From Marvania coccoides (Eukaryota > Chlorophyta > Trebouxiophyceae > Chlorellales > Chlorellaceae), in contig OY978097.1 in NCBI GenBank assembly GCA_963854735.1, forward strand, positions 1,736,001 to 1,800,000: DNA of 64,000 nucleotides, read 5' to 3'. A model generated the notes under the pieces. The model searched no databases and was not told where the DNA came from. It was given only the letters and a program-made list of their open reading frames with translations. Shown here in pieces: positions 21,833 to 33,112 of the stretch. Both the position numbers and the translations under genes were made by a program. Numbering within the stretch: the stretch's first letter is position 1; each line of letters begins with the position of its first letter.

Positions 21833-24377
21833 TCAAAACAGCCGCAGCTCCGCCATGGCCTCCCTGCGCTTCGGCGACCTACATCCAATGAGCAAGTTTC
21901 ATATATAAGTTGAATTAATAAATAGTTTTAGTTAATACTAGTTTGACTTACCACCACACCGCCACGCGCCCAGCGCCCTCAGTGCCCGGCAACACAATAT
22001 CAGCGCCGTACACCGCCTCGAGCATGCTGGGTCTCACGCTCAGCGCCGTCTGCGCCAGCCCTTTGAGCGTGCTGCGCTCCCCTTGGTTCAACGGCACGTT
22101 AGTCGGGTCAAGGGCAAAACGGAAGTCAGCGCGGGCGCGAATGGGGCCCACCACCTGTTGTGCGAAAGACATGCTGAGGGCGTGCCAGCTGCCGCGCCCC
22201 TCCATCGCAAACGCACGGTGCTTGTCGGGGCGGCCGGCTTCAATGAGGGAGGAGGCTCCAACCACCCCTGCGCCTGGCACGCTGCCCAGAACGTGTGGGG
22301 AGCTCAGCCCCACGTCCAGGCGCAGCGCCGCCGATGTGAAGTCCAAAAACGGGCGCGTGAAGCGGCCGATTTGGCCGGAGATGCCGGCAGACAAAAAAAC
22401 TCGAAGCGCCGTGCCTTTGAGGTACGGCTCCCATGCTTCCGCGAGCTGAGAAGAGATGCTGGTGCGGGAGGCCAAGCTGCTGCCAGACATGGCGCGCCGC
22501 GGCAGGACTGGCACTGCTAGCGGCCCTGCAGCTTCATCGTCTGCTGTACCAGGCACCAGCGCTCTGAAGTGGGGCAGCGGCATGCGCGCAAGGCACCCAA
22601 TGGCGGCGTTGAGCTTGACGTGGGGCTGTGCCAGCAGCAAGGAGTGCGGGCGCCGGCGCTGCGGCTGCTTCAGCGACAGCTGCTGGCTGAGGCGCTGCAG
22701 GGAGCCGTCCTGCACCTCGCTGGTCACGCGGCTCACGGTGTCTTTCAGTTGGTGCAGCGCAGCCAGAGACTCGGCAATGGCGGCTGTTATCGACTCTGAA
22801 GTCACTGGCAACAGGTGGGGTGGCGGCGGTTGCGGGGAAGCCGAAGGAGCGGCAGCCTGCTGCGGTGCATTCTTTTTGGCTTTCTCTCCTTTGCTGAACC
22901 CGGGGCCTGCTGCTTGGCCTGCGGCTACTCGCATGGCCTCCCCCAGCTGACTCAAGGGAGCTATGAAAGCGTCGAGAGAAGTTGACGGCGGTGACGCTGG
23001 TACCGTTCCTGCTTCGGAGGCTCCAGCGTCGTCTGTTTCAGCAACAGTGGACGGTGACGCTGCTGCTGATGCACTACCGCTGCCTTTATCACTCTCCAGC
23101 GCCTCCTTCATGACCTCCTGCAGCCGGCTCCCTCCACCGCTCTTCTTCTCCCCAGAGTCCGCCGCAGCTGCGGATGCCAGGGCCTCTGAAACCCTCCCAC
23201 CTTTGTTGGTGCTCCCGCCCTCTTTTTCTACGCCTTCAGCCGGAGCGCCGCCGCCTTTTCCTGCCGCTGTCAACGCTTCGCCCTCCCTCTCATCGCCCTT
23301 TTGCACTGCTGCCGCCGCTGCTGCATCCTCTTTATCGAACCCAGATATAGCAGGCGCAGGCGCAGCCGTAGTTGCTGCTGCTGAGGCTGCTGCCGTTGAT
23401 GCTCCGCCGCTGCCGCCTCTCCACACATAAGCCTCTCCCTCCACAGCCACAGCGCCCTGGGCGTGCAGCACGGTGCGCGCCCCGCGCTCGCCTGGCGCCT
23501 CCGTGGGCGGCGCCGTGACCTGGTGCAGCCCCACCCTGTACTGCAGGCCGTCGGCGCGGTCGTGGGAGGAGAGATCCAAGGAAACTGCCATTGGCACGCG
23601 CGCGTAATCACCAGAGCTCTCCACGTAGTCCAGATTGCGCCCCACCGCAGCCACGAGGTCGTGTCCAGGCAGCGTGGCGCGCAGCGAAGCATGCGCAGCA
23701 AGGCTTTCTTCCCCTCGGTGAGGCACTGCCCCGCCAGTCGTTGCGCTCGTGTGCTTGAAGCTGTGTTTGAGGAGCTTGGCGTCGGGAGCTTCCACCACGG
23801 CATTGAAGACGAGGCGGGGGCCGAGCTGCACGCGGGAGCGCGCGCACAGGGCGTAGCTGCTGAGGTCCTGCAGCGCCTGAGCTCGCCGGCCGCCGTCGGT
23901 GGCTGCTACGTACATGCGCTGCACTTTGAAGCGGCTGCTCAAGGCCGTCCACCACCGATGACCTCCCACATTGGTCAGCACCCGGTCCAGCACCTGAAAA
24001 GAGCGCCGAACGCAATAGAGAATGGTGGTGAGGAGCAGCGGAAATTTGAAGGGGAAATAATCAAAAATACCAAGGTGCTGAAGTTGTAATAGCAGGTGGA
24101 TCTGCAGATATGGTGATTTTGGTGCACGCACCAGTCCCCCGCTGTTGCCGTCGTACGAGGGGAAGGCAGGGAGGCCCAGAGATTGGGCGGCGATGAGCTG
24201 CTGCGAGCGCGACAACCCTGAGGACCCAGTGAGATTGAGGGCGGGGGGCTCGCACGGTAGCTCCCACGCTTGGCCATCTATATACCGCGTAGAGTGCTCC
24301 GCAGACTCCCAGAACTGGCTGGCGATCGCAGCTCTCGATCCATGTCTGCTGCTCAGCTTCTCGGGGATGAGGGGCAT
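21833..24377 (-). CDS. TGD4-like chloroplast outer envelope lipid transfer protein
   Basis: Resembles TRIGALACTOSYLDIACYLGLYCEROL 4, a beta-barrel protein that helps pass ER lipid into the chloroplast. Exons 24377-24132, 23993-21952 and 21878-21833 give 777 residues with phase closed. The N terminus RYIDGQAWELPCEPP, then GLSRSQQLIAAQSLGLPAFP, parallels the TGD4 start (D-x-W-x-L and LSRP). Next come RVLTNVGGHRWWTALSSRFK then VQRMYV. Many alternating segments follow (VQLGPRLVFNAVVE, ARVPMAVSLDLSS). A low-complexity Ser/Ala/Gly insert of about 200 residues splits the barrel. The short last exon gives VWWSPKRREAMAELRLF, using a strong GTAAGT donor; without it the frame stops at once. The 138-base first intron is stop-free and a multiple of three. 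Confidence 0.75.
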
Positions 24378-24594
24378 TCCGGGCTGAGCTTTGCCACACG
24401 TGTTGCGATTTTATGCAGGAAATTTTGAGGTCAATCGAGCGATGAGGCCGAGAGAACATGAAAAATTGAAATTCTTTCTTCGCGTTTCTCTTTTGGTTTT
24501 GCAGGCTTCCGCGTTGGACACCCAATTAAAACACCAATTCCAATATTTTGACACTGTTGCAAAGGTTGAGCGCCACCAAGGAGGGCGAGAAGAC

Positions 24595-27259
24595 ATGGAG
24601 GCTAAAAAAACAGTGTTCAGGCTGCTCACCCTGGAGGACATCACGCGTCAAATCACAGGCCGTCAGGTAAGGGAATTATTGCGATTTTTTCCCTTGGCAA
24701 TTGACCATGTCCTGCCTTGGATGTCAATTGCTAATGATCAAAACATCCCCTGCAGATTTTTGTGTACTGGCCGGAATATGAGCAGTGGTACCGTGCAAAA
24801 ATCAAAAAGTTTGATGCCCAGACGCAGCTTGCGACCATCGTTTATCCAGACACCGAGGAGGAGGAAAACGACGCCGACCTCAAGGCGTTAATAGCAGCCA
24901 AAGAGCTCGCTTTCAGTGCGTTTCCCTGCCAGTCTCACGCTTTGAATCGTTGTCTTGCATATTTGAGTAACAAACGACACCTAAGCTAAGGGCAAATCAG
25001 CCAATTTTTGTTCAACATAAGGCACCGATAATTCACCGTTGCCTTCATTTCTTTGTTGTTGCTGCTGCAGAGGAGCAGCGGCCCATGAGCCACGTGTGCG
25101 GGGAGGACGAGAGAGAGGATCCCAACGTGTTCGTCCCCCCGGAACAAAAGCAGCGCAAGCGGGGGAGGCCATCATCATCCCGGGGGGATGAGCGCCCCCA
25201 GGGAGCTGCAGCTGAAGAGGAAGATTACTCTGAAGATTCCAGCGATGGGGAGAGGGCCGCGCCCGAAGATTCCGACCCCTCGTTCAACTCTGCCGACGAT
25301 GATGAAGAGGGGCAGCGCAAGAAGCGCGGACGAGGCGAGTCTGGGGCCGACAGCGGAGGCAGCAAGCGGCTGCAGCAGCGCGGGGAGAAGCGGCAGCAGC
25401 GGGCTGCCGCCGCGCAGCGCCGCCGCTGGGAGGAGCTGGCGCAGGGGGGCGACGATGAAGACGAGGTCGAGGCGAGGCGGCTGTTGGCCCATGCCTCCCG
25501 GCCAACGTCTGCCAAGAAGCAGGGCGGAGGAGGAGGGGGAGGGGCTGCTTCCCCGGGTTCTAATGACGCTGCGGTGCGCTCCAAAGTGCGGTCTTCGTTC
25601 GAGCAGGTGCTGCAGCTGGCCACAGACGAGGCGACTGGCGCTGACCCCGCTGCAGAGCTGCCTGCGCCGGCGCTGCTGGCCACGGGCATCGAAGACGAGC
25701 TCCTGCGGTTGTTTGGTAAGCAATTTCTTCATTTTATATAATTTAACCCCCCTTTAACCTCCTTTTTATGAAGTGTAGAATTACGCTGATTTTAATTTCA
25801 TGACCTATGTGCGTATTTCCCCTTAAAACCCATTTTTTTGGATATAGGTGGCACCACCAAAGAGTACAAGACCAAGTACCGCACCCTGCACTTCAACCTC
25901 AAGGAGCCAGTCAACACGGAGCTGCGAGCCCACGTCATTCGAGGCGACATCACCCCTGCAGCCTTTGTGCGCATGACCGCCAACGAACTGGCATCCAAGG
26001 AGCTGGCGGAGTACCGCGCCAAGAAGCAGGAGGAAGCGCTCAAGATGTCGGTGCTGGACGCGGAAGCGGCGGCCAAGTTTTCCACCGCTGCAGCGTTGGA
26101 CGCGCGAGACACGCTCGCGCTGCCTGCAGCCATCGTGACCGGCAAGCTGCTGGCGGCCCGGGAGTCCAGCCCCGTGCGTTCCCCGCCTCCCGACGTGCCA
26201 AAGACGGATTGGGGGGCAGAAGCCCCTTACTCCGGCGGCGGTAGCGCTGGAGCAGCAAGCCCCCGTGCCCCCATTGCAACGAGTGTGGAAGGGGGTGCAG
26301 AAGCTGCTCGAGGCGGGAGAAGCGAGCCGCCGCCTCCTCCGTTTGGCGCTGCGGTAGCCACAGGGCCCTCTCCCGCCGCCGCCATTGACTGGGCCAGCGT
26401 GAAAGCACTGGCGGTGCAGGCCAGCCACAACTCTGTGCCAGTCTCCTCCCTGTCTGCAGACGCCGCAGCGGCGTTGGAGCCGTTTGGCAGCGCGCTCAGC
26501 ATCGAGCTGTCGGGATCAGGCGCCACTGGAGGAGGGGTGGCAGCGGTAGAGCCAAGCGCTGCCCCAGAATCGCCGCTGCTGGACCCCATCGGGGGCCTCT
26601 CGGGGGTGTTTCTGCCCGCCCCCGACCCCGCGACGCTGGTGCCCAACGTGTGGCAGGGCTCTATGGTGGTTCCCACCGTCGGCGAGTGCAGAATGGAGGC
26701 AGATGCGGTGGCGGGGAGCGGAGACTTGGGGGCATTGTTGGGGGGCCCACAGCTCAACGTGCGCGGCAGGCTGGCGCTGACCAAGCTGGAGCACTTCCTC
26801 TCCGAGCTTCACCTGTCCAAGCATCGCTTAGCCATGCTGGGCGTGCTGCGGCCTCCCGCTGGCGCTGACCTGGCAGCGGCGGTGGCGCTGGCGGGCGGCT
26901 ACCTGACGCAGGGTCGCGCAGGGGTGGCGGAGCCGCACCGCGGGGTGGAGGTGTACCTGGTGCCCTCCGGGGAGCTGGCGCTGCGGCTGCTGCAAGCGGC
27001 TAAAGAAGCTGATGCAATGGCGGCGGCGGCGGTGGCGGCGGTGCAGCGCACGCCTTCTGGGGAGCTCCCTGTTGACCATATGGTGATCATGGTAGTGTAC
27101 AAGAAGGACGCGAGAGTGCCGCCCCGTGCGCCGCCTGGCATGGGGCCCCAGCAGCAGCCTCAGGCGGTGCCAGCGCTGCCCACTGGACTGGATCTGTCTG
27201 CCATCTCCGCGCTGGCGGCTGCCTTTCTCGTGCCCCCTATGAACCCTCCTGGCCCTTGA
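24595..27259 (+). CDS. TFIIS central domain and SPOC domain protein (PHF3/DIDO/Bye1-like)
   Basis: Probable RNA polymerase II-associated regulator. Exons 24595-24666, 24756-24915, 25071-25715 and 25848-27259 close in phase to 762 residues. Residues 25-75 (IFVYWPEYEQWYRAKIKKFD, IVYPDTEEEE) form a Tudor-like module. Then follows a charged, RGRP-like linker (KRGRPSSSRG). The TFIIS-M domain covers about residues 220-340: VRSSFEQVL, then GGTTKEYKTKYRTLHFNLKE and ELRAHVIRGDITPAAFVRMT, the classic K-Y-R-S/T-L-x-F-N-L-K signature. The C-terminal third holds a SPOC domain: VWQGSMVVP, LNVRGRLALTKLEHFLSEL and HRLAMLGVLRPPAG. TFIIS-M plus SPOC defines the PHF3/DIDO/SPOCD1 group; no PHD finger is visible. 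Confidence 0.88.
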
Positions 27260-27596
27260 ACTCCCCGTGATGAAGGATAATTATAATTCTGAGTTTCAAA
27301 ATGCTGGTAATACAAACAGCATGTCATGCATTCAAGGAAGATTAATTTTCTTCCAGTACATACAAAATGTCAAGCAAATAGGACACTCGCCTGAAAAAAT
27401 AAAAAGACAGCAGTTCTCTCTCACACACGCACGATCCCCAATGCTCTCTATACAGCCCAGCTATTCCCCCAAGTGAGATTCCTCACGCCCCCTACTCCCC
27501 TACCCTACACATACCAAAAGAAACCACCAATATCATTGTTTCCCAATCCCCAATAAAATCAACAAAAAAGACATAATTTTAGTACTTAATCGCCTT
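27260..27596. other. Convergent intergenic spacer
   Basis: 337 AT-rich bases with no protein-like frame. It holds the 3' ends of both flanking genes only. Confidence 0.6.
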
Positions 27597-28737
27597 TCAA
27601 GCGCTCTTTTTCAGGTGCTTGGCCGCAAACTCCACGTGTTCCTCCATGAACGAGGCGATGAAAAAGTAAGAGTGGTCATACCCCACCCGCATGTTGCTCT
27701 TCAAGTCGAGCTTCCCCGCGGCAGCCTCCTCCAGCGCCCACGGGTGCAGCTGCTCTTTCAAAAATTCATCGTCAGTCCCAGTGTCGACCAGCACAGACAG
27801 CTTTGTGCTGCCCTCCGCGGGCGGCTCCATAGCAGCCGCCAGTTCTGTGGCGTCGTACGCCTTCCACGCCGCTTCGTCGGCGCCCAGGTAGCCGGAGAAC
27901 GCCTTTTGCCCCCAGGGCACCTTTGTGGGGTTGCAGATGGGAGCAAATGCAGACACTGATTTGAACAAGCCTGGGTTGCGCAGGGCCAGCACCAGAGCGC
28001 CGTGGCCGCCCATGCTGTGCCCCATGACGGATGCCTGCACCACCAAAATCACAAATTTTAGCATAATTATTGCATTTTTTTCGGCTTCAATATTTGTAAT
28101 GAATCAACATATATAAATTTTTGGGGTAGTTTGGAACTCGCATTGTCGATGTCCAGGTTTTCCAATGTACGAAGTACTGTGGGCAGCTCTGAGGTGATGT
28201 AATCGTCCATGCGCCACTTCAGCCACGGCTCCTGGGTAGCGTTCAAATAAAACCCAGCTCCAGTGCCGAAATCGTAGCTGTCGTTCTCCCCAGACACATC
28301 CAGCCCCCTGGGAGAGGTGTCTGGCGCCACCAGCGCGATGCCCAGCTCGCTGGCGTACCGTTGCGCCCCCGCTTTTTGGATGAAATTTTCGTCAGTGCAG
28401 GTGAGGCCGGAGAGGTAATAGAGCACGGGGACGGGGACGGTCTCGGCGTCGGGAGGGAAGAACACCTGATCCAGACAGAGGCAAGCAGGGATTGGGGGTA
28501 AGAGAGAAAAGTGGCAAGATGGGCGGGACCACCAGCACACTATCTTCTTACCGAGAAATGCATCGCACACCCCAGCACATCACTTTCGTGCTTGTATCGG
28601 CGCACGAAACCGCCAAAGCACTGCACAAAAAAATGGGGACGCGTTAACATCTAGGTTTCAAAGTATTTCCGATCAAAAGTCGAGTTTCGAAAAAAAACGC
28701 AGCTTCTCACCTTGTTCTGCTTTACCAGCTCCGCCAT
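27597..28737 (-). CDS. S-formylglutathione hydrolase (esterase D)
   Basis: Cytosolic serine hydrolase that splits S-formylglutathione to formate and glutathione, the last step of glutathione-dependent formaldehyde detoxification. Exons 28737-28711, 28620-28552, 28465-28142 and 28034-27597 give 285 residues, the family length. Motifs in order: [28 protein letters not shown], then [19 protein letters not shown]. The nucleophile Ser is in [18 protein letters not shown], the acid in [17 protein letters not shown] and the catalytic His in [18 protein letters not shown]. The third intron has a GC donor (GCGAGT) in place of GT; it is the only nearby site that restores the frame into the nucleophile exon. 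Confidence 0.96.
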
Positions 28738-29243
28738 CGTGGTTAGGGTTATTTGTTTGAAATTAATTTAGAAATTAATTTCAATTTTACGACCGAAAGA
28801 GTGACCTTTCTAAAAAATTGGTACTTGCAAGAGAGAACGGGTGGTTGCGCTCGTCCATTGCAGCAGCTGCATCGAAGCCTGGCATTAATGCTGCCGCAGC
28901 AGCAGTTCAGCTGCTCTTTACACCAGTAAAACAGCGCAAGGAGACGAATGCGGCGATTGGCGGCGACAGCGCAGCTGCTGGGATTTTTCTTATTTAAAAT
29001 AACAATAATCAATTTTGTCATACGCATGTGATATTATTCAATTATGCCTTCAACATAAATAATTAAAATCAATCAAAAAAATCCAGTTCAAAAGTAGGCC
29101 TTACGTGACTTTCCAGCAATATAACCACTGTTTTGCTCCAAATTCTTTGCTAAATAGCGCCTAATGCAAAAAATGGATGTTTTCAGGTGTTCACCCGATA
29201 TTTGAATCTAAAATACACGAAGTCACGGCCCAGAACCGGGATT
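28738..29243. other. AT-rich spacer upstream of esterase D
   Basis: 506 bases holding the esterase D promoter and the 3' region of the small hypothetical gene. Short open frames here look random. No repeat or RNA gene is recognised. Confidence 0.5.
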
Positions 29244-29585
29244 TCAGAACAGGAGCGACGCTGCCCCGGCCACCACCGAGGTCAGCAAAGCGCAGATGGC
29301 CCGACCTTTCAAAGCTGCAGACGTGACTTCAGTTGGGGTGAAGGAGGAACAAGGATCGCTTTGAGAGAAGTAACCCGACGGGTCTCGGAGACTGTTCGCC
29401 TCCCGGCGGAAATATTCTGCAAAGCTGCTCTGGGGCATGGCGATGAAGTCGTCATATGAATAAAAGTACTCAACATCAAACAGCTCAGAATATTCAGAGC
29501 GGGATTCAATAAGCTGTCGAAGGATCTGCTCCACCTCGGGTGGCGGTCCAACTTTGAATGATTCCTTGACATTGTTAACGTGCAT
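29244..29585 (-). CDS. Hypothetical 113-residue protein with C-terminal hydrophobic tail
   Basis: I do not recognise this protein. The intronless frame starts MHVNNVKESFKVGPPPEVEQ. It continues with an acidic and aromatic middle (SELFDVEYFYSYDDFIAMPQ) and ends in a hydrophobic stretch ICALLTSVVAGAASLLF right before the stop. That arrangement suits a tail-anchored membrane protein. It lies alone between esterase D and MCM7. Composition looks protein-like, but upstream exons on the same strand cannot be excluded and the frame could be chance. Confidence 0.4.
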   Translation of the reverse strand: MHVNNVKESFKVGPPPEVEQILRQLIESRSEYSELFDVEYFYSYDDFIAMPQSSFAEYFRREANSLRDPSGYFSQSDPCSSFTPTEVTSAALKGRAICALLTSVVAGAASLLF

Positions 29586-29987
29586 TTCATGCTGGGACTA
29601 GCCAATCCAATGAGGTTCCAGGGACAGCACGCTAGCAATAGTGTGACCGCCCTCTCGCCGTTGTTCCCACAGGAGTTGTTCCCACGGCGGAGGTGATGTT
29701 GACTGAGATTTGGCAGCATTTTCTTTGGCGCATGGCCCCCTGTTAACATATATGGAATATTCCATCACACATGTGGAGGTATTCAGGTGCCTTATATGCT
29801 CAACCACCGTTAAAAGACCACAGCTTCTCGCTAGTTTCCAAAGGCAATCATTTTTTTCTTTTCGAATTTTTCGAATTTTTTATTTTAAATCCAAGCGGTC
29901 AATTTACTCTACAAACTTAACTATTAATATTTAGACCACCGCGAATTCAAAGCCCCGGTAGAAGAGCTGCGCAGCAGTCCGGGCACC

Positions 29988-32544
29988 ATGGCTCATAAAG
30001 TAAATTTCGATGAAGAGCGAAGTGAGGACGAGAGCTGGGCTGCGTTGTGGTGCAAATGGATTGAACAACTCACAAACTGATGCGTATGTGCGTCTTCAAC
30101 TGGTTGCAGGGCTGGTGGAGGACTTCCTTCAAAACTTCATGGATGCGGACGACCTGCAGGAGAGCTCTCTGCCCCGGCCCAAGTACATGCGACAGCTGGT
30201 GAGTAAAATGCCTGAGCTATTCTCCGCAGCATTGGCTCGCCCACCAAACTCCACCAAAGTTCGCTTGATTATTATTAAAAAAAACGTTTGTTTTCAAAAA
30301 CAACTTCGCAGCAAGACATCGCCAACCGTCGCCGCGAGATCCTGGATGTTGAGCTCGATGACATGGAGGCGTTCATCCACAGCAGCGGGTGGGCCATCGA
30401 CGAGGCCGAGCTGCTGACCCGCGTGGAGATCAACACCTTCATGTACCTCTCGGTCATCGCCAGGGCCGCGGACGCCGTCATGCCGCCCCCCACCGACATC
30501 TCCGTCACCGAGGACGTGTTCGACATCATGATGGATCAGCGCCTGCGCAGCCAGGAGGTGTCTGCCGCCCAAACCGAGGTCGACGGTGCCAACTCGGCAG
30601 ACCCCTCCTCCGGCCTTCCCCCCTCCCTGGCCCGCCGCTACGAGGTGCTCATCCAGCCACGCACCAAGAACGCCTCCACCACCCTGCGCGCCATCGCCGC
30701 CTCCGAGATCGGCTCGCTGGTGACGTTCAAGGGCATTGTCACTCAAGTCACGGACGTCCGCCCTGTGGTGGTGGTAGCCACCTACCTGGACGACCAGACC
30801 GGCAAGGAGTACTTCCAGGAGGTGGGCGGCAGGTCCTACCACCCCCTGCAGATGGCTCCGGGCGGACCCACCCCGGGGACCGCCGCAGCCAAGGCCGCCA
30901 CGCCGCTGCAGATGCAGCTGCGCGGCTCCAAGTTCGTGCGGTACCAGGAGGCCCGCATCCAGGAGGCCCCGGACGAGGTGCCGCAGGGTTGCACCCCCCG
31001 CACCATCACCGTGCACCTGCGCGGCGCCATCACGCGCACCATCAAAGCCGGAGACTCGGTGACGGTGTCGGGCGTGTTCCTGCCGGAGCCCGCCAACGCG
31101 CAGCGCGCGCTGCTGCGCGCCACGCTGCTGACCTCGGTGTACATCCACGTCACCCACGTGCGCCAGAACAAGCAGAGCTACAAGGACATGGAGCTGTCGG
31201 AGGAACAGAGGGCGGCCATCGACGACCTCACCGCGCAGGGCGACATCTACGGCCGCCTGGCCAACTCCATTGCGCCCGAGATCTACGGTCATGAGGACGT
31301 GAAGAAGGCGTTGCTGCTGTCCATGGTGGGTGCCCCCTCTCGCCACCTCCCCGACGGCATGAAGCTGCGCGGTGACGTGCACATCTGCCTGATGGGCGAC
31401 CCGGGAGTGGCCAAGTCGCAGCTGCTGCGCTACGTCGCACACATCTCCCCCCGCGCCATCTACACCACCGGCAAGGGCTCCTCCGGCGTGGGTCTCACCG
31501 CCGCGGTGATGAAGGACCCCACCACCGGCGAGATGACGCTGGAGGGCGGCGCCCTGGTGATGGCCGACCTGGGCATCTGCTGCATCGACGAGTTTGACAA
31601 GATGGAGGAGGGCGACCGCACGGCAATCCACGAGGTGATGGAACAGCAGACCGTGTCCATCGCCAAGGCGGGCATCACCACCACCCTGAACACCCGCACC
31701 ACCGTCATGGCCGCCGCCAACCCCGCGTTCGGCCGCTACGACATCCGGCGCTCCCCCGCTGAAAACATCAACCTCCCGGCGGCACTGCTGTCACGGTTCG
31801 ACGTGCTGTGGCTCATCCTGGACAGGCCAGGCATGGAGGCGGACCTGTCGCTGGCGCAGCACGTGCTGGCGGTGCACCGCGACGGCCGGGCGCCCGCGCC
31901 GGCCACCGCCGCCGCCGCCCCGCTGGAGCCCGCCATGCTGCGCGCCTACATCGCCGCGGCCAAGCAGCACGAGCCCTACGTGCCCGAGTCCCTCAAGGAG
32001 TATGCAGCTGCGGTGTACTCTGAATTGCGCGCCGAGGAGGCCGCCTCGGACGTGCCTCACTCCTACACCACCGCTCGCACCCTGCTTAGCCTGCTGCGGT
32101 TGTCGCAGGCGCTGGCGCGGCTGCGGTTCGCCGATGCGGTGGAGCAGAGCGACCTGGACGAGGCTCTGCGGCTGACCAAGATGAGCAAGGCATCGCTATT
32201 TGACGACGGAGGGGCGGAGCGGGCGCAGGACCCCGTCTCGCAGGTGTTTGCGCGTATCAGGCAGCACGCCGAGCGCACCGGACGCTCCGCCTACTCTTGG
32301 GCGGACCTCGCCGACCTCCTGGGCACCGCATTCAGGGTGAGTAGTTTGTCTCAATAGCAAAATATTGAAGTAGAGTAAAATTTTGATTTGGGTTCAGCCC
32401 CAGAACTCATTCTTGTGTTGCTTTTGTTTTTCGTTGCAGCCTGAGCAAATTCGGCAGTGCCTGGTGGACTATGCGTCCATCAACGTGTGGCAGCTGGAGG
32501 GCGGCACTGAGGAGGCTCCTGGCATTCGCTTGGAGGTGGCATGA
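29988..32544 (+). CDS. MCM7: MCM7 subunit of the replicative helicase
   Basis: AAA+ ATPase of the MCM2-7 ring that unwinds DNA at replication forks in the nucleus. Exons 29988-30021, 30110-30198, 30312-32336 and 32440-32544 give 750 residues. The start MAHKVNFDEERRLVEDFLQN matches MCM7 N termini. Walker A is GDPGVAKSQ (about residue 403), Walker B is CCIDEFDKM (about 464) and the arginine finger is in LLSRFD (about 535). TTGKGSSGVGLTAAVMKDP is MCM-specific. The MCM7-type zinc finger is abnormal: where relatives have C-x2-C ... C-x4-C, this protein reads ATYLDDQTGKE and QMAPGGPTPG, so all four cysteines are missing while flanks are well conserved. Donors and acceptors are GT-AG. Confidence 0.97.
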
Positions 32545-33112
32545 AGCGGCGATGGCGGAAGCAGAAAAGTTTTTGCCTTCTGAAATAATGAGATGATGGG
32601 GGAAAATTGTGAAGACAACCCGCCGGTTTACCTACTTAAAGCACAAGCCATTGAACAAATTGCGAACGTTTCTTTTTATTTTTGCTTTGTTCTGACGATT
32701 TACTTCCGACTTGACGACTGTGACAAATATCTCCTGAAAGGCAAAGTTTGAGGAGAAAGTACTGAGAAAACGACAGAGGGTTTGACAGCACCAATATTGA
32801 TGCTTTGACCACAGCGCAGGGCTAGAAAAGGAGCAATGGCGTGGGGTGCTCCAGCAGCGGCAAGGGCGGAGGAGCTAGGTGGCAAGTTTAATGACCTGGT
32901 TGCAAGTTGAAGAGCTGCCACCAGGCGTATTGATATTCATACACGGCATCCCATGCTCCCTTTGGGTTCATGGCAGTTCTTGACTTTATTTATTTTGAAA
33001 CTCAGTTTCAAACTGAAGAAAAAGAAAAACCGGCAAAATATGGTTTTAGGTGACTATTGTAGAGTCACCCGCACTCTAATTCTAAAATTGTATAAACAGT
33101 CTTAAGGAAAAG
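32545..33112. other. Intergenic spacer
   Basis: 568 bases with the MCM7 3' UTR and the promoter of the phytocyanin-domain gene. No further gene is supported. Confidence 0.6.

Noticed and set aside
30294..31631. 445-codon minus-strand frame opposite MCM7
   Set aside because: Antisense shadow with Gly/His/Val-rich low complexity. The plus strand encodes the MCM7 AAA+ core.
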